Source: an uncultured Oscillospiraceae bacterium (GTDB lineage Bacteria > Bacillota > Clostridia > Oscillospirales > Oscillospiraceae). From it: a stretch of DNA of 64,000 nucleotides. The position numbers and the translations under genes are program-made. Under the pieces are notes generated by a model that was not told the origin of the DNA, ran no database searches, and worked only from the letters and a program-made list of their open reading frames with translations. Location of the stretch: NCBI GenBank assembly GCA_947625285.1, contig CANQNS010000005.1, forward strand, positions 1 through 64,000, given 5' to 3'. Below are positions 11,905-21,178 of the stretch, piece by piece (position 1 is the stretch's first letter; each line of letters opens with the position of its first letter).

Positions 11905-12915
11905 ATGTCTATACGCGAGATTGCAAAAATGACGGGACTGTCTACCGCGACGGTCTCACATGCCCTCAATGGCACGCGGCGTGTCAGTCAAAAGAGCCTT
12001 GAACTCATCCAGAAGGCCGTGGAAGAAACCGGCTATAAGCCCAATTTCGCGGCGCAGATGATGCGCACGAACCGCTCAAACATCGTCGCCATCATCATCC
12101 CGGAAACGAAGCCCAATAACTCCACAAACGGTTTTTTCTTCGATGTGATCGTGGGGGCGAGAACGGCCTTTCAGAAAGCGGGATACAATACGATCGTGGC
12201 TACCTATATCGAAAACGACGAGGACAGCCGTATCGATAAGATCATCCTTCTGAAAAAGCAGCTTGTGGAGGGCATCCTGTTCGTCCCGTACCGCCGGGAG
12301 CTGAACGACGTGGCTGACTCGGCGATCCAGAACACGGGGCTTCCGATCGTGCTGGTGGACAGGCGGATCGAAAACACGGATCTTCCGATGGTCTATGCGG
12401 ACAACGCCGACGGAGTCTGCCGCGCGGTCAAGCTGCTGGCGTCCACCGGCCATAAGCGTATCGCGTTTGTCAGCGGCCCGACCACGATCTCCACGTCCTA
12501 CGACAGATATATCGGCTACTGCCAGGCGCTGAAACAGATCGGCCATGCATATGATCCGGATCTTGTGATGCTCGTTTCCACCTATACGAAAGAGATCGGG
12601 AAAGAGTGCACGGAAAAGCTGCTGGCCCAAGGGATCGACGCGATCTATTTCGGAAACGACGTGCTGTTGATGGGCGCGATGGAATATCTCCAGAGCATCC
12701 ATGTGCGTATCCCGGAGGATATCGCGATCATGGGATTTGACGATTATGACTGGATGGGCGTCACGACGCCAAAGATCTCCACCACGTATCAGGACCCCTG
12801 GCATATGGGCGAGATCGCCGCGGGCCTTCTTCTGGACATCATCCAGGGGAAGGAAAAAGACGATACGGTGATACGGCTTCCCTGCGAACTGCACTTGAGA
12901 CAGTCGCACCTGTGA
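11905..12915 (+). CDS. LacI-family transcriptional regulator of the nucleoside module
   Basis: This 336-residue protein has an N-terminal LacI-type helix-turn-helix (residues 1-25, TGLSTATVSHALNG) and hinge, then a periplasmic-binding-protein-like effector domain with MVYADNADGV and IMGFDDYDWMG. It stands first in a nucleoside uptake and breakdown locus and has its own terminator. A LacI-type palindrome lies just past the -10 box of the next promoter (13113-13138). The natural reading is that it represses the downstream operon until a nucleoside or ribose-type ligand binds. The ligand is not deducible from sequence. Confidence 0.88.
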   Translation: MSIREIAKMTGLSTATVSHALNGTRRVSQKSLELIQKAVEETGYKPNFAAQMMRTNRSNIVAIIIPETKPNNSTNGFFFDVIVGARTAFQKAGYNTIVATYIENDEDSRIDKIILLKKQLVEGILFVPYRRELNDVADSAIQNTGLPIVLVDRRIENTDLPMVYADNADGVCRAVKLLASTGHKRIAFVSGPTTISTSYDRYIGYCQALKQIGHAYDPDLVMLVSTYTKEIGKECTEKLLAQGIDAIYFGNDVLLMGAMEYLQSIHVRIPEDIAIMGFDDYDWMGVTTPKISTTYQDPWHMGEIAAGLLLDIIQGKEKDDTVIRLPCELHLRQSHL

Positions 12916-12935
12916 TCCCCAATATAAAGCATACC

Positions 12936-12975
12936 GGCCCGGCGAAGGCGCTTTAAGCCTTCGCCGGGCCTTTTT
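12936..12975 (+). terminator. Terminator of the LacI-family gene
   Basis: GGCCCGGCGAAGGC pairs with GCCTTCGCCGGGCC (14 bp), followed by TTTTT. Confidence 0.92.
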
Positions 12976-13089
12976 ATGCCGGGATGTCTGTCCCGGCGAG
13001 CGGCGCGCCCGGATACAGCCCCGAACGGCGCGCAGAGCACGGGGCTGAATGCAATATGTGGAAATTTTACAGTTTCCGCGAAAATAGTA

Positions 13090-13138
13090 TTGACACTACT
13101 GGGCAAAAGTGCTATCATGCAGAATATAAAACGTTTAC
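13090..13138 (+). promoter_or_regulatory. Nucleoside operon promoter with LacI-type operator
   Basis: TTGACA (13090-13095), 17-bp spacer, TATCAT (13113-13118). The near-palindrome TAAAACGTTTAC with a central CG (13127-13138) lies at the expected transcription start, a classical LacI-family repressor position. Confidence 0.72.
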
Positions 13139-13200
13139 GTGTAATCGATTTAGCTTTTTGGGCATGAAATATGCAGCGGCAATAAACACAAAGGTATGAA

Positions 13201-14175
13201 ATGCAGGAGCGTTATGTAGCGATGAATAATGTGGGCAGCCAAAGAAAACAGATCCGCATCCTAAACATTGGATCGCTTAACATTGACAGCCTTTATCGTG
13301 TCGAGGAGATCGTCAGAGAGGGGGCGACGATCAGCGCGGACAGCTTTACCCAGAGCTGCGGGGGAAAGGGCCTTAACCAGTCGATCGCCGCCGCACGGGC
13401 CGGGGCGAGCGTATGGCATGCGGGCGTGCTGGGCAAGGACGGCGCGCTGCTGCGGCGGCAGCTGCAGAGCGCGGGTGTGCAGACGGAGTTTCTGTTGGAG
13501 AGGGACATCCCCAGCGGTCACGCCATAATACAACTGGACAAACATGGAAATAATTGCATCATCGTGTACAAAGGCTCAAACGGATATGTGGAGAAAGAGT
13601 ACGTAGATCAGGTGCTGGCCCATTTTTCGCCCGGGGATTATCTCTTGGCGCAGAACGAGACATCAAACGTAGGCTACATGATCCGGCGGGCCCATGAGCT
13701 GGGGCTGGTGGTGTTTTTCAACCCATCTCCGATCTCCGACGAGATGGAGGGGTATCCCATCGAGGTGATCGACTATCTGCTTTTGAACGAGGTGGAAGGG
13801 AGGTATTTGAGCGGCAAGGAGGAATATGAGGATATTTTATACGCGCTTAAGGAAAAATACCCCAATGCGACGATCGTGTTGACTATAGGAAAGCGCGGAG
13901 CGCTCTGTCTGGAGAGCGATCGGGTGTTCTGCTGCGGGACGCTGGACGTGCCGGTGGTGGACACGACCGGCGCGGGAGACACCTTCTGCGGCTACTTTGC
14001 GGCCCTGCTGAGCCAGGGGCAATCCGTTCGGGACGCGGTGGTGAAAGCCTCTATCGCCAGCAATTTCTGCGTGACGGAGCAGGGCGCGTCGGATTCCGTA
14101 CCGTTTATCGACACGGTGGAGGCGTTTTATCGCGGCAATCGCCGGGCGGTGGACCGGATGATCGCGCCGGCGTGA
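13201..14175 (+). CDS. PfkB-family sugar kinase, ribokinase-like
   Basis: This protein of up to 324 residues has the PfkB signatures: SCGGKGLNQSIAAARAG near residue 57 and the catalytic DTTGAGDTFCGYF near residue 257. The domain order matches ribokinase. In this locus it would phosphorylate ribose or deoxyribose freed by the nucleoside hydrolases. The start is uncertain: ATG 13201 has a weak AAAGGT, and ATG 13222 has AGGAG about 12 bases ahead. The conserved domain begins at about residue 20 either way. Confidence 0.85.
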   Translation: MQERYVAMNNVGSQRKQIRILNIGSLNIDSLYRVEEIVREGATISADSFTQSCGGKGLNQSIAAARAGASVWHAGVLGKDGALLRRQLQSAGVQTEFLLERDIPSGHAIIQLDKHGNNCIIVYKGSNGYVEKEYVDQVLAHFSPGDYLLAQNETSNVGYMIRRAHELGLVVFFNPSPISDEMEGYPIEVIDYLLLNEVEGRYLSGKEEYEDILYALKEKYPNATIVLTIGKRGALCLESDRVFCCGTLDVPVVDTTGAGDTFCGYFAALLSQGQSVRDAVVKASIASNFCVTEQGASDSVPFIDTVEAFYRGNRRAVDRMIAPA

Positions 14176-14261
14176 ATGGCGGCGCGGGCGGCGGTTCAAA
14201 CATTTGGCAACCATATGGGTGGGATCACCCGGTAGAATACAAATAACAAGGAGGTAAGATC

Positions 14262-15398
14262 ATGAAGAAGTTCATCGTATGGTTGTTGGTGCTGGTCATG
14301 GGGTTGTCCTTGCTTGCCGGATGCGGGCAGAGCAAGCCGGCAAAGCAGACCGAGGACCAGAAGGAAGAGGCGGCTGTCAGCGAGCCGGCTGAAGAGGCGG
14401 GAGACGAGGCCGCCGAAGAGGCGGAGGAACCTGCCGATGAAGCGTCGGAGGACAAGCCCATAAAGGCGGTGTTCTTTGCCAACGGCAACTTTGGCGACAA
14501 TGCTTACTTCGACGGCAACAAGGCCGGCATGGACCGGGCGGGCGAGGAGCTCGGCATTGAGGTGAAGAGCATCGAGGGCGGCTCTGAGCTGGCGGATTTC
14601 CCCGCGGCGATCGAGGCTCTGTGCGAGAGTCATGAGTACGACGTTATCATCACTCTGACCGCCCAGACTAGCGAGATCGTTTACAACCTGGCCGAAAAGT
14701 ATCCCGATCAGGATTTCTTCGTCATCGACGATACGATGGCCGCCCTTCGCCCGAACATCTACAACGCGCAGTATAACCAGTGCGAAGGTTCCTTCCTGGC
14801 TGGCGCTCTCGCGGCGCTGGTTACGACCGATACCGACATGGAGGGTGTCAATGCGGACAAGGTCGTCGGCGCGATCGGCAATAACGACGTTCCTGTCATC
14901 CGCGACTTCATGGATGGCTTTGAGCAGGGCGTCCACTATATCGACGAGGATATTGAAGTCCTGACCGCGTTTGTGGGCAGCGCCACGGATGTCGTTAAGG
15001 CGAAGGATCTTGCGCAGACCATGTACAGCACACAGAATGTTGACGTGATCTTCAATATCGCCGCATCCGCCGGACTTGGTATTCTGGAAACGGCCAATGA
15101 GGTGGGCAAATACGCCATCGGCGTCGACGTCAACCAGAACGGACTGTATCCCGGCGCGGTCTTGTCCTCCATGCTGAAAAACAGCGGCGACGGGATATTC
15201 CTTGCGCTGAAGCGGTACCAGGAAGGCACGCTCCCCATGGGCACCACGGAGCTTTTGAGCATCCGGGAGGGCACGATCGGCTTAGCCAAGGACGAGTATT
15301 ATGAGCAGTATGTTCCCGCGGAGATCCGCGAGCAGATCGACGCCATTGAGGAAAAGATCATGAATGGCGAGATCAAAGTGGAGTCTGAGCTGTATTAA
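14262..15398 (+). CDS. BMP-family nucleoside-binding lipoprotein of an ABC importer
   Basis: This 378-residue protein opens with a lipoprotein signal peptide and lipobox LLAGCGQ (Cys at about residue 22). A Glu/Ala-rich linker of about 45 residues follows, then a BMP (PnrA/Med-like) binding domain starting AVFFANGNFGDNAYFDGN. Known BMP lipoproteins bind purine nucleosides and deliver them to an ABC importer, and this one is followed by the matching ATPase and two permeases. ACAAGGAGG precedes the ATG. Confidence 0.9.
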   Translation: MKKFIVWLLVLVMGLSLLAGCGQSKPAKQTEDQKEEAAVSEPAEEAGDEAAEEAEEPADEASEDKPIKAVFFANGNFGDNAYFDGNKAGMDRAGEELGIEVKSIEGGSELADFPAAIEALCESHEYDVIITLTAQTSEIVYNLAEKYPDQDFFVIDDTMAALRPNIYNAQYNQCEGSFLAGALAALVTTDTDMEGVNADKVVGAIGNNDVPVIRDFMDGFEQGVHYIDEDIEVLTAFVGSATDVVKAKDLAQTMYSTQNVDVIFNIAASAGLGILETANEVGKYAIGVDVNQNGLYPGAVLSSMLKNSGDGIFLALKRYQEGTLPMGTTELLSIREGTIGLAKDEYYEQYVPAEIREQIDAIEEKIMNGEIKVESELY

Positions 15399-15409
15399 TC
15401 ACTGTGTGG

Positions 15410-15442
15410 TGGTGGACATCGCGCTTGGTGTGATGTCCACCA
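15410..15442 (+). other. Intercistronic hairpin after the BMP gene
   Basis: TGGTGGACATC pairs with GATGTCCACCA around an 11-nt loop, 12 bases past the BMP stop and without a U-run. It is probably a 3'-end stabiliser or partial attenuator that keeps binding-protein mRNA in excess over ATPase and permease mRNA. Confidence 0.6.
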
Positions 15443-15469
15443 TCTGATAACTTGCAGAGAGTGATCGAA

Positions 15470-17011
15470 ATGAGCGAAAATGTCATTGAGATGCAAAACG
15501 TCTATAAGATCTATCCCAACGGGACCGTGGCGAACAAGGGGATAAATTTTTCCGTCCGGGCCGGTGAGATCCACGCGCTTGTCGGCGAGAACGGCGCGGG
15601 GAAATCCACCTTGATGAAGATGCTCTTTGGCCTGGAACGGCCTACCGGCGGCAGCATAAAGGTCAATGGCCGGGAGGTGCGGTTCAAGTCGCCGAAAGAC
15701 GCGATGGCGGCGGGGCTTGGGATGGTCCATCAGGAGTTCATGCTGGTGCCGTCGTTTACTGTGGTGGAGAATGTGGCCCTTGGCAACGAGCTGGTAAAGG
15801 GCATCATCTGCGACAGGAAAACGGAACGGAAGAAGATGCAGAAGATCGCGGAGGAATTCGGCCTGGAGATCGATCTGAACAGCCGGATATATCAGCTCCC
15901 GATCGGCGTGAAGCAGCGCGTCGAGATCTTAAAAACGCTGTATAACGGAGCTAAGACCATCATTTTGGACGAACCGACGGCCGTACTTACGCCGCAGGAA
16001 ACGGAGGAGCTCTTCCAGTCCCTGCGTATGCTCGTGGCAAAGGGATATACGATCATCTTGATCACCCACAAGATCCAAGAGGTGGTCAGCGTCTCGGACC
16101 GTGTCACTGTTCTGCGGGACGGCGCCGTGATCAGAACGATGGATACCCGCGACACGACGCAGGAAGAGATATCCACGCTGATGGTGGGCAGAAAGCTGAG
16201 CCCGCCCATCGCGCGCAAACAGTTTTCGGATATGGAAACGGTCTTTGCGGTGAAGGGGCTCAATGTCTCGAACCGGCGGAAGGCCGGAGCGGTGAAGGAT
16301 GTGTCCTTCTCCATTCGCGCCGGGGAAGTGTTCGGTATCGCTGGCGTTGACGGGAACGGTCAGACGGAATTGATCGCCGCGTTGACGGGTTTTGCGCCGG
16401 TAAATTCCGGCGAGGTGTACTTTCAAGGCAGAAAGATCACCAATATGACTATAGCGGACCTGCGTGATCTTTCCATCGGGTACATTCCGGAGGATCGGAA
16501 CACAATGGGCGCAAGTCTGGATTCCTCCATTGGAGAAAACCTCGTTTTGAACGTTCTGAAGAGAAAGAGCTTCTCCTGGGGCCCGCTGATAGACCAGAAG
16601 GCCTTCAGCGCGTATTCCGATAAGTTGATACGAAATTTTGAGATCAAGACCGACAGCAGAAAGCTCCCCATGCGTTCCATGTCAGGCGGAAATGTTCAGA
16701 AGGCCGTCGTGGCCAGGGAACTCAGCGAGGACCCGAAGCTGATCATTGCCTGTCAGCCCACCCGGGGCGTGGATATCGCGTCCATCGAGTATATCCACAA
16801 TAAGATCATCGAACAGCGCAACGCGGGCGCGGCTGTGCTGCTGGTCTCCACGGAGCTGACGGAGATCCTGGCCCTCAGCGACCGGATCGGGATGATGTAT
16901 AACGGCGAGCTGGTCGCTGTCGTAAACAATGACGAGGCTCTCACCGAGAATGAGATCGGACTTTATATTCTTGGCCTCAAACGCCAGGAGAGATCGGATG
17001 ATCTGGCATAG
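15470..17011 (+). CDS. Nucleoside ABC transporter, double ATP-binding protein
   Basis: This 513-residue protein has two ABC domains in tandem, as in sugar and nucleoside importers of the Rbs/NupO type. The first has Walker A GENGAGKST (about 40-48) and Walker B IILDEPTAVLT. The second has a degenerate Walker A GVDGNGQTE and a signature region MSGGNVQKAVVARE. The second domain is probably catalytically weak, as is usual in this family. ATG 15470 is preferred over a TTG six codons upstream, although the site ahead of it (GAGAGTG) is poor. It works with the BMP lipoprotein and the two permeases that follow. Confidence 0.93.
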   Translation: MSENVIEMQNVYKIYPNGTVANKGINFSVRAGEIHALVGENGAGKSTLMKMLFGLERPTGGSIKVNGREVRFKSPKDAMAAGLGMVHQEFMLVPSFTVVENVALGNELVKGIICDRKTERKKMQKIAEEFGLEIDLNSRIYQLPIGVKQRVEILKTLYNGAKTIILDEPTAVLTPQETEELFQSLRMLVAKGYTIILITHKIQEVVSVSDRVTVLRDGAVIRTMDTRDTTQEEISTLMVGRKLSPPIARKQFSDMETVFAVKGLNVSNRRKAGAVKDVSFSIRAGEVFGIAGVDGNGQTELIAALTGFAPVNSGEVYFQGRKITNMTIADLRDLSIGYIPEDRNTMGASLDSSIGENLVLNVLKRKSFSWGPLIDQKAFSAYSDKLIRNFEIKTDSRKLPMRSMSGGNVQKAVVARELSEDPKLIIACQPTRGVDIASIEYIHNKIIEQRNAGAAVLLVSTELTEILALSDRIGMMYNGELVAVVNNDEALTENEIGLYILGLKRQERSDDLA

Positions 17012-17028
17012 GAATGAGGTTTTCAAAC

Positions 17029-18126
17029 ATGAAAAAGACCGTATCAATGAGAAGTAAAATATGGGCAGTCCTGAAGAAAGTATTCAACGATGATTTGCTG
17101 AGCGTGCTGTTCGCGGTCGTTTTTTCGCTGATCATAGGCTGTGGCCTGATCTTTATCATCTCGGACGAGCCGTGGCGCGCCATAGAGAGTCTTTTTGTAC
17201 TGCCATTCAAGACGAGCTACCAGGTCTCCAATATTTTCAGCAAGGCCACCCCCCTCATCCTGCTGGGCGTTTCGGCGTCTGTGACCTTTCAGTCCGGGTA
17301 CTTCAACATGGGGGCACAGGGCCAGTTTTACGTGGGGGCGTTCGCTGGTACGATGGCCGCGATCTATGTCACGGGGCTGCCCGTCTGGCTGCACATCGCG
17401 ATCGTCTATCTGGCCGCGGTGGCCGGCGGCATGCTGTACGCCCTGATAGCGGGCGTGCTGCGGGCGTACCTCAACACCAACGAAGTGGTGGTCACGCTGA
17501 TGCTCAACTACATCGCGACGAACCTGATAGCCGGCCTGCTGAGCGGCTGGCTGCGAGATCCGTCTGGCTCGACGGCCGTGCGTACGCAGTATCTGGACGA
17601 GTCGCTGCTGCTGAGCGATATATCCGCAGCTATTCCGATCAATAAGGGGATCTTGATCGCCCTCGCGGTGGCGGCCGCCGTTTACTTCTTCATGTTCAAA
17701 AGCAAGTCCGGCTACCGGCAGCGTCTGGTCGGCAAGAACATGCTGTTTGCGCGGTACGGCGGGATCAATATAAACAGGACGATTCTGATCAGCTTCGGAC
17801 TGGCCGGAGCGATCGCCGGGCTGAGCGGCGCCGTGGAGATCCTGGGCGTGCATGGAACGTATTTCAATGATTTCGCCAGCGCCATAGGCGGGGACGGCCT
17901 GATCATGTCGCTGTTGGCCGGATTCAATCCTCTGCTGGTCGTGATCTCCGGCCTCTTTTTCGGGTATCTGAAGACCGGGGCGCAGATCATGCAGCAGAAT
18001 ACGGCGATCACACGGGATTTTGCCGCGCTGATACAGACCATAATCATCATGCTGATATCCTCTCGGATGTTGGCGGCGTACTTCAACAAACGCCGTCTGA
18101 ACAAGGAGGTGAAGGAGCTTGTTTAG
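17029..18126 (+). CDS. Nucleoside ABC transporter permease 1
   Basis: This protein of about 365 residues is a multi-spanning membrane protein of the BPD_transp_2 family (RbsC/NupP-like), with AVVFSLIIGCGLIFII as a first span and the family block GVSASVTFQSGYFNMGAQGQ. It forms the membrane channel with the next gene product. ATG 17029 has GAGG 8 bases ahead; ATG 17014 in the same frame is an alternative adding five residues. The C-terminus is basic (NKRRLNKEVKE), as expected for the cytoplasmic side. Confidence 0.9.
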   Translation: MKKTVSMRSKIWAVLKKVFNDDLLSVLFAVVFSLIIGCGLIFIISDEPWRAIESLFVLPFKTSYQVSNIFSKATPLILLGVSASVTFQSGYFNMGAQGQFYVGAFAGTMAAIYVTGLPVWLHIAIVYLAAVAGGMLYALIAGVLRAYLNTNEVVVTLMLNYIATNLIAGLLSGWLRDPSGSTAVRTQYLDESLLLSDISAAIPINKGILIALAVAAAVYFFMFKSKSGYRQRLVGKNMLFARYGGININRTILISFGLAGAIAGLSGAVEILGVHGTYFNDFASAIGGDGLIMSLLAGFNPLLVVISGLFFGYLKTGAQIMQQNTAITRDFAALIQTIIIMLISSRMLAAYFNKRRLNKEVKELV

Positions 18127-19039
18127 GCAGTTTTTCAGCATATCGGTGTTCTCCGTGCTGCTGAGACAGATGACGCCGGTGCTGCTTTCCGCGCTGGGAT
18201 GTATGTTCTGCTACCGGGCCGGGACGTTCAACATGGGCATGGAGGGCTATATGCTCTTTTCCGCGTTCGCCTCCATATCCGTAAACGCCCTTACGCAAAG
18301 CTGGGTGCTGGGTCTGTTGGCCGGTATGGCAATCAGCATCCTGTTTGCGCTGCTGCATGCTTTCTTTGTACATAAGTACAAGGCGCACACGATCATCGTC
18401 GGCTTTGCCATCAACACGCTGGCCTCCGCGCTGACGATCTTTCTCCTGCAGGCGCTGTATGGCAGCTCTGGCTCCTATATACCCGACACGGTGGACCCCA
18501 TCCCCACGCTCACCCTTCCGTTCCTCAAGAGCGTCCCGGTGCTGGACGGCCTTCTCAACGGACACAGCGTCGTGTTCTGGCTGGCTATTTTACTTACCAT
18601 CGCGGCCCATATCACTTTCAAGAAAACGCCCTATGGCATGCATATCATCGCGGTGGGAGAAAACTGCCAGGCGGCGCGGAGCGTCGGCATCAACGACGCT
18701 GCGATACTGTACTCCACGTTCGTTATCTGCGGCGCGCTTTCCGGGATCGCCGGCGCGTTTTTCTCCACCGGCGCGACGAAGATCTTCGTCCGGGATATGA
18801 TCGCCGGGCTCGGGTTCATCAGCATAGCGGTGATGAATCTTGGCAATGGAAAGCCGATAGGGATCTTGTTCGCGTCCCTTCTGTACGGCGCGTCGAAAAC
18901 GCTCTCTTTGCAGGTACAGACCCTTCCCAACATGACGGTTCCCAGTCAATTTATCGAGATGATCCCATATGTGCTGACGGTCATTATGCTGATCGTCTAC
19001 GCGCTGGTGGAGATGCGCAGGAAAAAAGCCGCGTCTTAG
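18119..19039 (+). CDS. Nucleoside ABC transporter permease 2
   Basis: This 306-residue BPD_transp_2 family membrane protein (NupQ/YufQ-like) has the block CYRAGTFNMGMEGYMLFSAF and several hydrophobic spans. It starts at TTG 18119, overlapping the preceding stop by 8 bases, with AAGGAGG about 10-12 bases ahead. No better in-frame start keeps the conserved N-terminus. With permease 1 it makes the heterodimeric transmembrane part of the importer. Confidence 0.88.
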   Translation: MFRQFFSISVFSVLLRQMTPVLLSALGCMFCYRAGTFNMGMEGYMLFSAFASISVNALTQSWVLGLLAGMAISILFALLHAFFVHKYKAHTIIVGFAINTLASALTIFLLQALYGSSGSYIPDTVDPIPTLTLPFLKSVPVLDGLLNGHSVVFWLAILLTIAAHITFKKTPYGMHIIAVGENCQAARSVGINDAAILYSTFVICGALSGIAGAFFSTGATKIFVRDMIAGLGFISIAVMNLGNGKPIGILFASLLYGASKTLSLQVQTLPNMTVPSQFIEMIPYVLTVIMLIVYALVEMRRKKAAS

Positions 19040-19106
19040 GCGGGATATATGCCCGGCCGCGGGACGCGGGAAAAAGGCCGATACGGTGAATCAAAGGAGG
19101 TTCAAA

Positions 19107-20051
19107 ATGGCAGACCATGTAGAGAAAGTGATCTATGACGGCGATCCCGGACATGATGACGTGATGGCGATCGTGATGGCAGCCGGTGATCCGCACATCG
19201 ATCTTCTGGCTGTGACCACGGTGGCCGGGAACACCACGCTTGAGAACGCCACCCGCAACGCGCTCATGCTGATGGACGTGATGGACCTGGATATCCCGGT
19301 GGTCCCCGGCTGTGCAAAGCCGCTTCTCCGAAAGCTCCACACGGCGCCGCAGGTGCACGGGGAGGGCGGTCTTGACGGGGCCGGATACTGGGAGCCCAAG
19401 AGAAAGCCCGTCAACGAACACGCGGCGGATTTCCTGATCCGCACGCTCATGGAGTCCGACGGCGACATCAATGTGGTAACAGCCGGTCCCATGACCAACC
19501 TGGCCCTGGCGATGATCCGGGAGCCGCGCATCTGCGATAAGATCAAGCAGATCCTCTTCATGGGCGGCGGGCGGTACGGTAATATCACCGGCGCGGCGGA
19601 ATTCAACATCTGGGTGGACGCGGAGGCGGCGAAGGTGGTTTTCGACAGCCCCTGCAAGAAGGTCATGTGCGGCCTGGACCTGACCTATCAGGCATGTCTC
19701 ACGGAGGAGGTCTACAAAAAGATCGCCGGGATCGATACCAAGCTGGGACATTTTCTTTATGATATCCTGGGCTTTTTCAGCCACGCGCCCGTCACCAAAG
19801 AGGAGCCGGGGCCCGCGATCAACGATCCCTGTCCCGTTGCCTACCTGATCGATCCGAAGGTGTTCACCACCAATGACTATTACGTGGACGTGATGACCGC
19901 GCCCGGCATCACCTACGGCATGACGGTGCTGGATTATTACCGCCTAAATCCTTGGGAGGAGATCCCCGCGCCCAACGTGACGGTGGGAGAGAAGCTGGAT
20001 TTCGACCGGTTCTGGGAGATCATGCTCAACGCGATCAAGGCCCTTGGGTGA
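19107..20051 (+). CDS. Nucleoside hydrolase, copy 1
   Basis: This 314-residue inosine-uridine preferring nucleoside hydrolase family (IunH) enzyme has the metal-binding aspartate cluster YDGDPGHDDVMA (residues 9-20) and GPMTNLALAM, LFMGGG and FNIWVDAEAAKVVF. The family usually has DTDPGxDDA; here the second residue is Gly. It splits ribonucleosides to base and ribose. AAAGGAGG precedes ATG 19107. It is nearly twin to the next gene (same length, long identical blocks), so it is a tandem duplicate. Confidence 0.92.
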   Translation: MADHVEKVIYDGDPGHDDVMAIVMAAGDPHIDLLAVTTVAGNTTLENATRNALMLMDVMDLDIPVVPGCAKPLLRKLHTAPQVHGEGGLDGAGYWEPKRKPVNEHAADFLIRTLMESDGDINVVTAGPMTNLALAMIREPRICDKIKQILFMGGGRYGNITGAAEFNIWVDAEAAKVVFDSPCKKVMCGLDLTYQACLTEEVYKKIAGIDTKLGHFLYDILGFFSHAPVTKEEPGPAINDPCPVAYLIDPKVFTTNDYYVDVMTAPGITYGMTVLDYYRLNPWEEIPAPNVTVGEKLDFDRFWEIMLNAIKALG

Positions 20052-20152
20052 GCGGCGGTCCCGATACCGCCCGGCCGGCCGTTTCGGTGGGCCGCTGACG
20101 GCGGATGGCAGCACGTGCGATAGAATATAAAATAATAGAAGGAGAACGTAAA

Positions 20153-21097
20153 ATGGCTGAACACATTGAGAAAGTGATTTATGACGGCGACCCCGGACAT
20201 GACGACGCGATGGCGATCATCATGGCGGCGGGCGATCCGCATATCGACCTTTTGGCCGTGACCACGGTGGCCGGAAACACGGTCCTGGAAAACACGACCC
20301 GCAACGCGCTCATGTTGATGGATGTGATGGACCTGGACATCCCGGTGGTCCCCGGCTGCGCAAAGCCGCTGATCAGAAAGCTCTATACGGCGCCGATGGT
20401 ACACGGGAAGTCGGGACTTGACGGCGTGGAGCATTGGGAACCCAAGAGGAAGCCTCTCAACGAACACGCGTCGGATTTCCTGATCCGCACGCTCATGGAG
20501 TCCGACGGCGACATCAATGTGGTCACTGCCGGTCCCATGACCAACCTGGCCCTGGCGATGATCCGGGAGCCGCGTATCTGCGATAAGATCAAACAGATCC
20601 TGTTCATGGGCGGCGGACGCTTTGGAAACATCACCGGCGCGGCGGAATTCAACATCTGGGTGGACGCGGAGGCGGCGAAGGTGGTTTTCGACAGCCCCTG
20701 CAAGAAGATCATGTGCGGTCTGGATCTGACCTACCAGGCCCGCGCCACGAAGGATATCTTTGCAAAACTGGCGCAGATCGACACCAAGCTGGGCAGATTC
20801 GTGTATGATTTCATGAAGTTTTATAACAAGACCCCCACGACGAGAAACGCGTCCGGGCCCGCGGTCAACGACGCGTGCCCCATCGCATATCTCATTGACC
20901 CGGAGGTGTTCACCACCAGCGACTATTATGTGGACGTGATCACGGCGCCCGGCGCCTCCTATGGCATGACGGTGCTGGACTACTATCGGATGAACACCTG
21001 GGAGATGAGTCCCGAACCCAACGTCACGGTGGGAGAAAAGCTGGATTTCGACCGGTTCTGGGAGATCATGCTCAACGCGATCAAGTCCTTTCAGTAA
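20153..21097 (+). CDS. Nucleoside hydrolase, copy 2
   Basis: This 314-residue paralogue of the preceding gene has the same YDGDPGHDDAMA metal site. A block of 78 nucleotides, 19584-19661 and 20630-20707, is identical between the copies including silent positions, while the segment around residues 200-245 differs clearly (QARATKDIF against QACLTEEVY). That pattern suggests recent duplication or gene conversion followed by change near the substrate-entry region. ATG 20153 follows GAAGGAG. Confidence 0.92.
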   Translation: MAEHIEKVIYDGDPGHDDAMAIIMAAGDPHIDLLAVTTVAGNTVLENTTRNALMLMDVMDLDIPVVPGCAKPLIRKLYTAPMVHGKSGLDGVEHWEPKRKPLNEHASDFLIRTLMESDGDINVVTAGPMTNLALAMIREPRICDKIKQILFMGGGRFGNITGAAEFNIWVDAEAAKVVFDSPCKKIMCGLDLTYQARATKDIFAKLAQIDTKLGRFVYDFMKFYNKTPTTRNASGPAVNDACPIAYLIDPEVFTTSDYYVDVITAPGASYGMTVLDYYRMNTWEMSPEPNVTVGEKLDFDRFWEIMLNAIKSFQ

Positions 21098-21117
21098 GCG
21101 AAGGACGCTGTGACTTT

Positions 21118-21152
21118 GCCATATCCCCGCGCGTTTGGCACGGGGATATGGC
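21118..21152 (+). other. Intercistronic hairpin before the carbon-nitrogen hydrolase
   Basis: GCCATATCCCC pairs with GGGGATATGGC (11 bp) around 13 bases. It has no U-run and sits 27 bases before the next start, so it may limit expression of the last gene of the module. Confidence 0.55.
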
Positions 21153-21178
21153 ATAACGCTATAAAGGGAGATGGAGCC

